Assembly (NCBI GenBank): GCA_959607715.1
Contig: CAUHNN010000008.1
Coordinates: 20,757-84,756 of the forward strand
DNA length: 64,000 nucleotides
Source: an uncultured Eggerthella sp.
GTDB lineage: Bacteria > Actinomycetota > Coriobacteriia > Coriobacteriales > Eggerthellaceae
Direction: 5' to 3'
Part shown: one piece after another, positions 17,935-32,691 of the stretch
How the letters are laid out: the number at the start of each line of letters is the position of its first letter
How positions within the stretch are numbered: the stretch's first letter is position 1
Translations under genes and position numbers: made by a program
The notes under the pieces: generated by a model
What the model was told of the DNA's origin: nothing
Databases searched by the model: none
What the model saw: only the letters and a program-made list of their open reading frames with translations

Positions 17935-18732
17935 TTAGTCCTCGGCCAAAGCCTCGGCGATCTCGTCGGTGATGTCCATGGCGTGATAGACGTTCTGAAG
18001 GTCTTCGAGCTCTTCAAGCTTATCGATAAGGCGCATGACCTTCTTGGCGTCCGAGACGGAAACCTCAGCGGGAGTAGTGGGCTCCATGATGAACTCGGCG
18101 CCCTTCACGATGATGCCCTGCTCCTCGAGTCCCTTCTTAACGGACATGAGGTCGGTCGGCGCGGTGTAGACGATCCACTCCTCGTCGGCGTCTTCGTAGT
18201 CGCTTCCGCCGGCCTCGGCGACAGCGAGCATGAACTCGTCTTCATCGACCGCGTTTTCTTTGTCGGCGACCTTCTTTTCCTCGCTCTTGATGATCTTCTC
18301 GACGAGGATCTGTCCCTTGCGCTCGAACTGGAATGCGACAGAGCCCGAGGTGCCGAGGTTGCCGCCGTGATGGTTGAACGCAGCACGAACATCGGCAGCG
18401 GTGCGATTGCGGTTGTCGGTCAAGGCTTCGCAGTAAACGGCTACGCCACACGGACCGTACCCTTCGTAAACGACCGTTTCGTAGTTCGCGGCATCCTTGC
18501 CGGAGCCGAAGGCCTTGTCGATAGCGGTCTTGATCTTATCCTTGGGAAGAGAGTAGCTCTTCGCCTTGTCGATCGCAGCCGCAAGGGATGCGTTGTTGTC
18601 GGGGTTGGGGTCGCCGCCTTCCTTGGCTGCAACGGTGATGTTGCGGGAAAGCTTAGAGAACAATGCGGAACGCTTGGCGTCCTGGGCCGCCTTACGATGC
18701 TTGGTGGTAGCCCACTTTGAGTGCCCTGACAT
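17935..18732 (-). CDS. yebC: YebC/PmpR family protein (TACO1-like)
   Basis: 265 residues from ATG 18732 with GAAAGG upstream; the frame extends further up but lacks homology. The N-terminal signature MSGHSKWATTKHRKAAQDAKR and the conserved YEGYGPCGVAVYCEALTDNRNRT are unmistakable. The family has been described both as a DNA-binding regulator and, more recently, as a ribosome-associated factor that relieves stalling. The sequence does not separate these roles. The acidic insert KSEEKKVADKENAVDEDEF is slightly longer than in most members. Monocistronic, with a strong terminator after it. Confidence 0.95.
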   Translation of the reverse strand: MSGHSKWATTKHRKAAQDAKRSALFSKLSRNITVAAKEGGDPNPDNNASLAAAIDKAKSYSLPKDKIKTAIDKAFGSGKDAANYETVVYEGYGPCGVAVYCEALTDNRNRTAADVRAAFNHHGGNLGTSGSVAFQFERKGQILVEKIIKSEEKKVADKENAVDEDEFMLAVAEAGGSDYEDADEEWIVYTAPTDLMSVKKGLEEQGIIVKGAEFIMEPTTPAEVSVSDAKKVMRLIDKLEELEDLQNVYHAMDITDEIAEALAED

Positions 18733-18896
18733 ATACCATACCTTTCGAATGCGTGATAATCCAACTGGGCATTTTAGCATACGAAAGGGGGAGCGTTTCG
18801 CAAGACCACGACAGTCTCCACGGAAATACAGGAGCCCCTTGCGCAAGGTTCCACCGGAGAAACCTGCCTGTGCGCTCTTTGCTACACTAAGCGATC

Positions 18897-19778
18897 ATGA
18901 CCATGCTCCTAACAGATCCACAAGACCCGCGGCTGTCGGTGTTCTCCTCCATGACCGACAGCGAGCTTCGCGATCCCAAGCAACTCATCGGCCTCGCACG
19001 CACGACCGGCGACGCGAACGTGATGAGGGGCATATTCATCGCGGAATCCCGCAACGTCATCGAGCGGGCCATCGCCTCCGGCTGCCTGCCTTTCGCCATC
19101 GTCTCCGAAAACCGATGGCGAAAGGCAGCAGAGCAGATCGCCGAGGAAACGTCAGCCCCCACTCTTTTCGTGGGAACGCACGCTCAGGTCGCCGCCATCA
19201 CCGGCATCGAACGGACGAGAGGGCCACTTGCCGCATTCTACCGCCCCGAGCCGCTTGATCCCCGCGCGCTGATCGAAGGCTCCCGACGCGTCGCCGTGCT
19301 CGAGAACATAGCGAACCATACCAACGTCGGCGCCATCTTCCGCTCGGCCGCCGCCTTGGGAATCGATGCGATCCTCGTGACGCCTGGATGCCACGATCCC
19401 TTCTATAGACGAGCCGCCCGCGTATCGATGGGCACGGTGTTCCAGGTTCCCTGGGCGCGCATCGGAACATCCGCCGATTGGGCGAACGAAGGAATCGACC
19501 TGCTGAAGAAGAAAGGATTCACCACCGCCGCACTCGCGCTCGAAGAGAATTCCCTGCGATTGCAAGACCCCCGCATCGCGCATGCCGACAGGCTCGCTCT
19601 CGTCCTGGGCACCGAAGGCGATGGGCTCATGGCGAGCACCATCGCAGCATGCGATCACACCGTCATGATTCCCATGGCGCACGGAGTCGACTCCCTCAAC
19701 GTCGCCGCCGCGAGCGCCGTCGCATTCTGGGAAACCTGCGCCAGAGACGTCTCGGCCTTCCCGCCAACCGGGCGCTGA
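18897..19778 (+). CDS. SpoU/TrmH-family rRNA/tRNA 2'-O-methyltransferase
   Basis: 293 residues. The C-terminal SPOUT domain has all three family motifs: ENIANHTNVGAIFRSA (motif 1), LVLGTEGDGL (motif 2) and IPMAHGVDSLNVAAASAV (motif 3), with the knot that binds S-adenosylmethionine. The N-terminal 110 residues are the substrate-recognition domain of the larger TrmH/RlmB-like subgroup. The exact target nucleotide is not readable. It diverges from yebC. A TACACT -10 element at 18883-18888 lies only 8 nt before the ATG, so the mRNA may be leaderless. Confidence 0.92.
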   Translation: MTMLLTDPQDPRLSVFSSMTDSELRDPKQLIGLARTTGDANVMRGIFIAESRNVIERAIASGCLPFAIVSENRWRKAAEQIAEETSAPTLFVGTHAQVAAITGIERTRGPLAAFYRPEPLDPRALIEGSRRVAVLENIANHTNVGAIFRSAAALGIDAILVTPGCHDPFYRRAARVSMGTVFQVPWARIGTSADWANEGIDLLKKKGFTTAALALEENSLRLQDPRIAHADRLALVLGTEGDGLMASTIAACDHTVMIPMAHGVDSLNVAAASAVAFWETCARDVSAFPPTGR

Positions 19779-19794
19779 CAGCTCCCTCGACATG

Positions 19795-19831
19795 AAAAAG
19801 CGGGCCCTCCCACTGCGAGAGGACCCGCTGA
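19795..19831 (-). terminator. Rho-independent terminator after glmM
   Basis: On the minus strand, AGCGGGTCCTC pairs with GAGGGCCCGCT (one bulge) and is followed by TTTTT. It lies between the convergent methyltransferase and glmM genes; only the minus side has a T-run. Confidence 0.8.
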
Positions 19832-19861
19832 CGCTTCAAGAGGGCAACCTGAACGGCAAAT

Positions 19862-21202
19862 CTAGACGCCTTGCTCCTTTTCGACGACCGCTGCGATGGC
19901 GCTGGCGACGCGATGAGCCTCTTCATGGGTAGCCGCCTCAACCATAACGCGGACAAGAGGTTCCGTGCCGCTTGGACGCACGAGGATTCGACCGCTCGAA
20001 GCGAGCTCCTCTTCGCTCTTTCGGATGGCCGCGGCGATCACGTCGTCCTCGAGAGCCGCCGCCTTGTCCCTTACCTGGACGTTGATCAGCTCCTGCGGGA
20101 AGCGCTTCATCACGCTAGCCGTCTCCGAAACGGGGCGCCCGTGGCGCACGCACGCCGAAAGGAACTGGCATGCGGTAACCAAGCCGTCGCCGGTGGAATT
20201 GTGGCGCAGGAAGATCATGTGGCCACTCTGCTCGCCGCCGAGAGCGTAGCCGCCCGCCCTCAGCTGGCCGAGAACGTAGCGATCGCCCACCTGGGTCTGG
20301 ATGACGTCGATGCCGGCCTCTTCCATGCAGCGAACGAAGCCCAGGTTGCACATAACCGTCGAAACGACCGTATTGCTCGGAAGCATACCGCGATCTTTCA
20401 AGTCGAGCGCGCATACGGCCTCGACGACATCGCCGTCGATTTCCCCGCCGTTTTCGTCGACGAACATGACGCGATCGGCATCCCCGTCGTGGGCGATGCC
20501 GATGGAGGCGCCCGTCGCGGCGACGAGGTTCTTTAGCGGATCAAGGTGCGTCGATCCGCACTTCACGTTGATATCGGTGCCCGTGAAGTCGTCGTTGATC
20601 GCGATCACCTCCGCACCGAGCTCTTCGAGGGCGCGCTGCGTCGTGAAAGAGGCCGCGCCGTGGCCCGTATCGAGTGCGATCTTCATCCCTTCGAAAGAGA
20701 TCCCCTCTTCCCGAACGATCTCGACGGCATGATCGATGTAGAGCTCGCATGCGTTCTCGACGGCAACGACGACCCCGACTTCATCGCCTCGGGGAAGGTC
20801 GTGGCTCGAAGGGCCCCCCTTCTCAACGAACGCCTCGATGGACTCCTCGACAGCGTCGGGAAGCTTGAATCCCTGACCGTCGAAGAATTTGATCCCGTTG
20901 TACTCGGGCGGATTATGCGACGCGCTGATGACGATGCCGCCGTCGGCGCACAGCTCCCTAACGAGAAACGCCACGCCCGGCGTCGGGATGATCCCGGCCG
21001 CAAGCACCGTCCCGCCGCGACTCATGATGCCCGCATTGAGAGCCGCTTCGAGCATGTCCCCCGAAAGACGCGTGTCTTTGCCGACCACGATCGTCCTGCC
21101 GAGGAACTCAACGGCCGCCTGACCGAGCTTGAAGGCGACGTCGCAGGTTAGTTCGGTGTTGGCAACGCCACGCGCGCCATCGGTACCGAAGAGCTTAGCC
21201 AT
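19862..21202 (-). CDS. glmM: Phosphoglucosamine mutase
   Basis: 446 residues, standard length. It interconverts glucosamine 6-phosphate and 1-phosphate, feeding GlmU (12.2-13.5 kb) for peptidoglycan precursors. Motifs are the N-terminal KLFGTDGARG, the phosphoserine loop ISASHNPPEYNG (active serine), the Mg-binding loop HDGDADR and the phosphate-binding RPSGTEPLVRVM near the C-terminus. It starts 12 nt after the hisE stop codon, so the pair is probably one transcript ended by the terminator at 19.8 kb. Confidence 0.97.
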   Translation of the reverse strand: MAKLFGTDGARGVANTELTCDVAFKLGQAAVEFLGRTIVVGKDTRLSGDMLEAALNAGIMSRGGTVLAAGIIPTPGVAFLVRELCADGGIVISASHNPPEYNGIKFFDGQGFKLPDAVEESIEAFVEKGGPSSHDLPRGDEVGVVVAVENACELYIDHAVEIVREEGISFEGMKIALDTGHGAASFTTQRALEELGAEVIAINDDFTGTDINVKCGSTHLDPLKNLVAATGASIGIAHDGDADRVMFVDENGGEIDGDVVEAVCALDLKDRGMLPSNTVVSTVMCNLGFVRCMEEAGIDVIQTQVGDRYVLGQLRAGGYALGGEQSGHMIFLRHNSTGDGLVTACQFLSACVRHGRPVSETASVMKRFPQELINVQVRDKAAALEDDVIAAAIRKSEEELASSGRILVRPSGTEPLVRVMVEAATHEEAHRVASAIAAVVEKEQGV

Positions 21203-21214
21203 GGTAAACCCTTT

Positions 21215-21637
21215 CTACTCAACGTGATTGCCGCGGTTGATGTGCCCCTTCTTCAGCAGCACCACCCCGCCGCGCAGCGCGATCTCGTCTTCGGTCATAC
21301 GAGAATTGAGCTCAGCCGCGAATTCATCGAGGGAAATGCCCACGCGCTCAAGAAGAACCATGAGATGATAGACGACGTCGCCCGCTTCGTAGCGAAGGTG
21401 ATCGACCTCGGCCGAGTCCCCCTCATTCGCGACGACATCCTTGGCCGCAAGCGTCGTCTCGTGGGCCTCTTCGACGAGTTTCTTCAGCAAGACGTCGATA
21501 TCGCCTTCGAGAAGACGGTAGGTGTAGCTTCCCTCCCCCGCCGACCTGCGGTCATGAATGGTGCGGGACAGAGATTCGAGCGATGAGCCGATCTGGCTTT
21601 CCGGCGCCGGTCGATCATCGGAGTAGTACGTTTTCAT
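21215..21637 (-). CDS. hisE: Phosphoribosyl-ATP pyrophosphatase
   Basis: 140 residues. The MazG-like all-alpha fold of HisE is shown by SYTYRLLEGDIDVLLKKLVE followed by EAHETTLAAKD and the metal-binding E-x-x-D-x-x-Y-H sequence EAGDVVYHLMVLL. It hydrolyses phosphoribosyl-ATP to phosphoribosyl-AMP and pyrophosphate, step 2 of histidine synthesis. It stands alone, away from other his genes in this window, directly upstream of glmM with 12 nt between. The functional reason for that pairing is not apparent. GAGAGGGA lies upstream of the ATG. Confidence 0.92.
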   Translation of the reverse strand: MKTYYSDDRPAPESQIGSSLESLSRTIHDRRSAGEGSYTYRLLEGDIDVLLKKLVEEAHETTLAAKDVVANEGDSAEVDHLRYEAGDVVYHLMVLLERVGISLDEFAAELNSRMTEDEIALRGGVVLLKKGHINRGNHVE

Positions 21638-21667
21638 GTTTAATTCCCTCTCGATTATTCAGATACC

Positions 21668-21706
21668 GTCTAGAATAACGCACCTTCCGGGTGCTTCATT
21701 TCTAGA
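21668..21706 (-). terminator. Probable terminator or palindrome after mtaD
   Basis: Minus-strand GCACCCGGAAGGTGC hairpin within a longer imperfect palindrome bounded by TCTAGAA and TTCTAGA. The U-run is weak (GTTATTC). It overlaps the mtaD stop and precedes hisE. Confidence 0.4.
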
Positions 21707-23003
21707 GCTTCGCCAGAATGGCATCGCGGGCTCGGCAGGTCTCGTACTGCGCCCGCTCGACGTCGATCGTCGGATAAGCCCCGTCGCGATACGCCACCGA
21801 ACCGTCGACCATCGTGAGAACGACATCGCTTCCCTGGGCGGAATAGACAAGGTTACTCGCCGCGCTGCCCAGAGGCTGCATCCAAGGCGTGTCGACATCG
21901 AGAACGACCAGGTCGGCTCGACAACCCTCCTCGATGCATCCGCAATCGGTCCTTCCCTGGGAAAGCGCACCGCAGCGCGTCGATGCGTGGATGACGTCCT
22001 CAGCGGAAAGGCCAACAGGCGTGCAATCGCTTGCGCGCTGCATGAGAGCGAGGAGGTACATGTCGGAAAACATGTTGTGGTTGTTGTTGCTCGCGACTCC
22101 ATCGGTACCCAAAGCCACGTTCACGCCAGCAGCGCGCATGGCGGCGACATCGGCGATCCCGCTGCCAAGCTTCGCGTTCGAAGCGGGGCACGTGGCGACG
22201 AATACGCCCTTTTCGGCCAGAATCGCGAAATCCCCTTCCTCGAGCCATACGCAATGCGCTGCCGTGGTGGGGGCATCGAAAAGGCCGCAGTCAGCCAGAT
22301 AGCGCACGGGGGTCTTGCCATCATGGCGCTCCTTGCATGCAGCGACCTCCGATGACGTCTCGCTCACGTGGACCTGCATGCGCAGACCCTGATCGAGCGT
22401 CGCTTCGGCCAGCGTGCGGACGATTCTCTCAGTCGAAGTGTATTCGGCATGGAGGTTGTAATCGACGAGAAGTCGGCCGTCTGCGGCACCATGGTATTCA
22501 CGAACGAGTCTCTCGTTGAGGAAAGCATGGGGCAGATCGGCATAGGAAGCGTCGGGGTCGAAGCAGATGACGCTATCCCCGAGATTGCACTTGATCCCCG
22601 ATTCGATGATCGCGCGCGCTCGAGCGTCGGAGTGATAGTACATATCGGAAAACGAAACGACCCCGAAGCGCAGCATCTCGGCTATGCCGAGAAGAGACGC
22701 ATAATAGGCGTCAGAGTCCTCGATGAGATCCTCGAACGGAAAGATCGCCTCGTTGAGCCAACGATCAAGGGGGAGGTTCTCTCCCCGTCCGCGCAAAAGC
22801 GTCATCGGCACATGGGCATGGGCGTTGTACAAGCCAGGCATGAGAAGCTTCCCGCTTCCGTCATAGCGCTCATCGTAGGAGCCCGACGGAGCATGGTCGC
22901 CGATGTAGTCGATGCGACCTTCGCTCACGCCTACCCATCGATGGTCGAAGGCCGTGCCCCGATGATCAACCATCGAGATATCCTCGAAAAGAAACGAGCC
23001 CAT
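21702..23003 (-). CDS. mtaD: 5-methylthioadenosine/S-adenosylhomocysteine deaminase-type amidohydrolase
   Basis: 433 residues of the amidohydrolase superfamily (TIM barrel). Metal ligands are visible in YNAHAHVPMTLLRG (HxH), QVHVSETSSEV, AAHCVWLEE and GTDGVASNNNHNMFSD. These motifs and the length match the MtaD/SsnA branch, which deaminates methylthioadenosine, S-adenosylhomocysteine or adenosine, or acts on related compounds. The exact substrate is inferred from the family. AAAGGGGG precedes the ATG. It lies between the rpoBC terminator and hisE-glmM and is probably transcribed on its own. Confidence 0.85.
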   Translation of the reverse strand: MGSFLFEDISMVDHRGTAFDHRWVGVSEGRIDYIGDHAPSGSYDERYDGSGKLLMPGLYNAHAHVPMTLLRGRGENLPLDRWLNEAIFPFEDLIEDSDAYYASLLGIAEMLRFGVVSFSDMYYHSDARARAIIESGIKCNLGDSVICFDPDASYADLPHAFLNERLVREYHGAADGRLLVDYNLHAEYTSTERIVRTLAEATLDQGLRMQVHVSETSSEVAACKERHDGKTPVRYLADCGLFDAPTTAAHCVWLEEGDFAILAEKGVFVATCPASNAKLGSGIADVAAMRAAGVNVALGTDGVASNNNHNMFSDMYLLALMQRASDCTPVGLSAEDVIHASTRCGALSQGRTDCGCIEEGCRADLVVLDVDTPWMQPLGSAASNLVYSAQGSDVVLTMVDGSVAYRDGAYPTIDVERAQYETCRARDAILAKL

Positions 23004-23044
23004 AGAGCCCCCTTTCCCTGGTGCAGCAGACGAGATGCACCCAG

Positions 23045-23078
23045 ATACGAAGCACGCGCCCCGAGAAGGGGCGCGTGC
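23045..23078 (-). terminator. Strong terminator after rpoBC
   Basis: A perfect 11-bp GC-rich stem (GCACGCGCCCC with its complement) is followed on the minus strand by TTCGTAT. It lies 43 nt past the rpoC stop. Confidence 0.8.
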
Positions 23079-23120
23079 GGTAGTTCATTCGCTTTCACGC
23101 GATGCGAAAGACGCGTGCGC

Positions 23121-31031
<7,911 letters not shown>

Positions 31032-31086
31032 GAGTCGTTTCCTCCTTCGGTGCAACCGGTCATCTGGTAAAAAGACACAATTTAAT

Positions 31087-31115
31087 AAAATACGACGGCT
31101 CCCCTTACCCGTCAA
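31087..31115 (-). promoter_or_regulatory. Housekeeping-sigma promoter of rpoBC
   Basis: On the minus strand, TTGACG, a 17-nt spacer and TATTTT form a near-consensus promoter. The -10 ends at 31087, giving a leader of roughly 50 nt to the rpoB GTG. Confidence 0.85.
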
Positions 31116-31212
31116 GGGAAAAAAGTTTCAATTGTGTTCTTATTATGTGCTTCGAAAAACAGTTCCCGTTTTCGGCTGCCACCGCGCTGAAAGCCCGGAG
31201 TCCTCCACCCCC

Positions 31213-32130
31213 TTATAGCAACGACAGCTGCTGAGGTTTGAAATCGTATTCGCGAAGAACCGCACCCTCCACGAGCTCGACCTCGTGCGACTCCCAGTCT
31301 TTCAGGGGCACGACGAACAGCGCGCCGGCCTGCTCGAAGACAATAGACGAACCGATCATCCCAACGCAGAGCCCCGAGGCGATGCCCCCTGCCTCATCTA
31401 CGCGCTGAAGTCGATCGTGGGCAGGAGACGGACCTGCGAAGTAGTACCGGGACAGATCGATCGGCTCCTCGGGAACGAAACCTGCCCCGCGGATCTCCTC
31501 ACGGTGCCCAAGGCCGTCGAGCACGCGCGCAAACACCTCGAGCGTTTCCGCGAAATCGTAGCGCTGCCCGCACAAGAGCTCTTCCTTCTTGGACGCGCGC
31601 ATGGTTTCGACGATGCCGCTCTGCGCCACGAGCGCCGCCTCGAGACGACGCGCCGCGTAAGCGTCCTCGAAGCGACCGACGATGCACGCGGCGCGGGCCC
31701 CCTGCTCAAGCAGACGGGACAAACCGCGATGCGCGCCGCAGATGCCCGCCTTCACGTAGGAGGGAGAGAAGTACGCCAGGTACACGACATGCGGCCTCTC
31801 GTTGTAGGCGCGCTGCTGAGGGGAGATGAAATCGGCGTTGTAGAACGAAGGGTTGAAACCCGTCGCTCTGCGGCATTCGGGGCACATCGTATCGCGGGAG
31901 TCCTCAGGGAGCGCTTCGTCGAAGGGGCAGGGCATGTTCGCATGGGTCTCGAGATCATGCCGCCCCACGCATCGACGCGTCGCTAAGCACTTGAGCGAAA
32001 ACGTCCTCCCCCTCACGTCGAAGCGCACCTGCCCACCGCTTACGCGGTCATTCAGCAACAAGAATGGTCCCGCCTCGTCGCATCCATGCCCCGCCATGAT
32101 GGCACGCACTCCCTGATTGAATCCATCCAT
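31213..32130 (-). CDS. DUF2797 protein (GIY-YIG-like, zinc-binding)
   Basis: 305 residues from ATG 32130 with AAGG upstream; GTG 32136 is an alternative. The middle holds cysteines in a zinc-ribbon arrangement (CPFDEALP, then CPECRR). These are followed by HVVYLAYFSPSYVKAGI and RLLEQGARAA, the DUF2797 signature, which resembles a GIY-YIG nuclease core. Molecular function is not established for the family. It is probably monocistronic: the rpoB promoter region lies downstream, and a perfect 14-bp palindrome sits 24 nt upstream at 32154-32167. Confidence 0.7.
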   Translation of the reverse strand: MDGFNQGVRAIMAGHGCDEAGPFLLLNDRVSGGQVRFDVRGRTFSLKCLATRRCVGRHDLETHANMPCPFDEALPEDSRDTMCPECRRATGFNPSFYNADFISPQQRAYNERPHVVYLAYFSPSYVKAGICGAHRGLSRLLEQGARAACIVGRFEDAYAARRLEAALVAQSGIVETMRASKKEELLCGQRYDFAETLEVFARVLDGLGHREEIRGAGFVPEEPIDLSRYYFAGPSPAHDRLQRVDEAGGIASGLCVGMIGSSIVFEQAGALFVVPLKDWESHEVELVEGAVLREYDFKPQQLSLL

Positions 32131-32322
32131 GAGCACACATCCTTATCGTGAAAGTCGCTCGAGCGACCATGAAGCGAACTACGTATACCGGGAAATGATA
32201 TACGGCAAGTAGCATATTTAGGGACATGATTTTCCCAAGCGGCACCGATCCGTGAACGCGTCCCCCAACCAGGAAACGCCGCTCAACCAGAAGGCCGAAG
32301 CGCCAAGTGCCCCCACGCAAAG

Positions 32323-32346
32323 GAAAAGCCCGCATAAGCGGGCTTT
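32323..32346 (-). terminator. Terminator after the secDF-DUF1292 unit
   Basis: A perfect stem AAAAGCCCGC with GCGGGCTTTT around an ATAA loop. The A/T tracts make it usable in both directions; the minus-strand DUF1292 gene ends just upstream of it. Confidence 0.85.
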
Positions 32347-32370
32347 TCCTTGAAATTCGATCTCGAGCGG

Positions 32371-32691
32371 TTACGAGAAATCGTAGAGGTCCTTCGTGGC
32401 CTGCTTGAAGTCTTCGTAGACTTCCTGAGCAATGCCCTCGTCAACGACGAGTTCGAAATCAGCAGGCTGGCCTTCATCGTCGAAGGCGGTGACCTCGAGG
32501 ATGGTCACTTCCCCGGAGTCCCCTACCTGTCCTTCGTCGTCGACCACGAAGAAGAAGCCGTAACGACGATCGTTGTGGATGATGAGTCCGAGGAACTCAA
32601 GGTCAATGCAGTCTCCGGACTGATCCTGGAGGGTGTAGACCATGCCTTCCTGAACCGGAGGTGCGAAATTAGGCGCGCTTCCTTCTCTCAT
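32371..32691 (-). CDS. DUF1292 family small acidic protein
   Basis: 106 residues, acidic. The pattern YTLQDQSGDCIDLEFLGLI, then R-Y-G-F-F-F-V-V, then ILEVTAFDDEGQPADF and a final V-D-E-G-I-A-Q-E-V-Y matches DUF1292, small proteins of unknown function common in Firmicutes and related anaerobes. Its ATG overlaps the secDF stop (TAATG), so translation is coupled to the translocase subunit. A role linked to secretion is suggested only by position. Confidence 0.75.
   Translation of the reverse strand: MREGSAPNFAPPVQEGMVYTLQDQSGDCIDLEFLGLIIHNDRRYGFFFVVDDEGQVGDSGEVTILEVTAFDDEGQPADFELVVDEGIAQEVYEDFKQATKDLYDFS

Noticed and set aside
17119..18720. 533-codon plus-strand frame opposite the FtsB-like gene and yebC.
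   Set aside because: It runs through a clear terminator and the conserved yebC gene in antisense.
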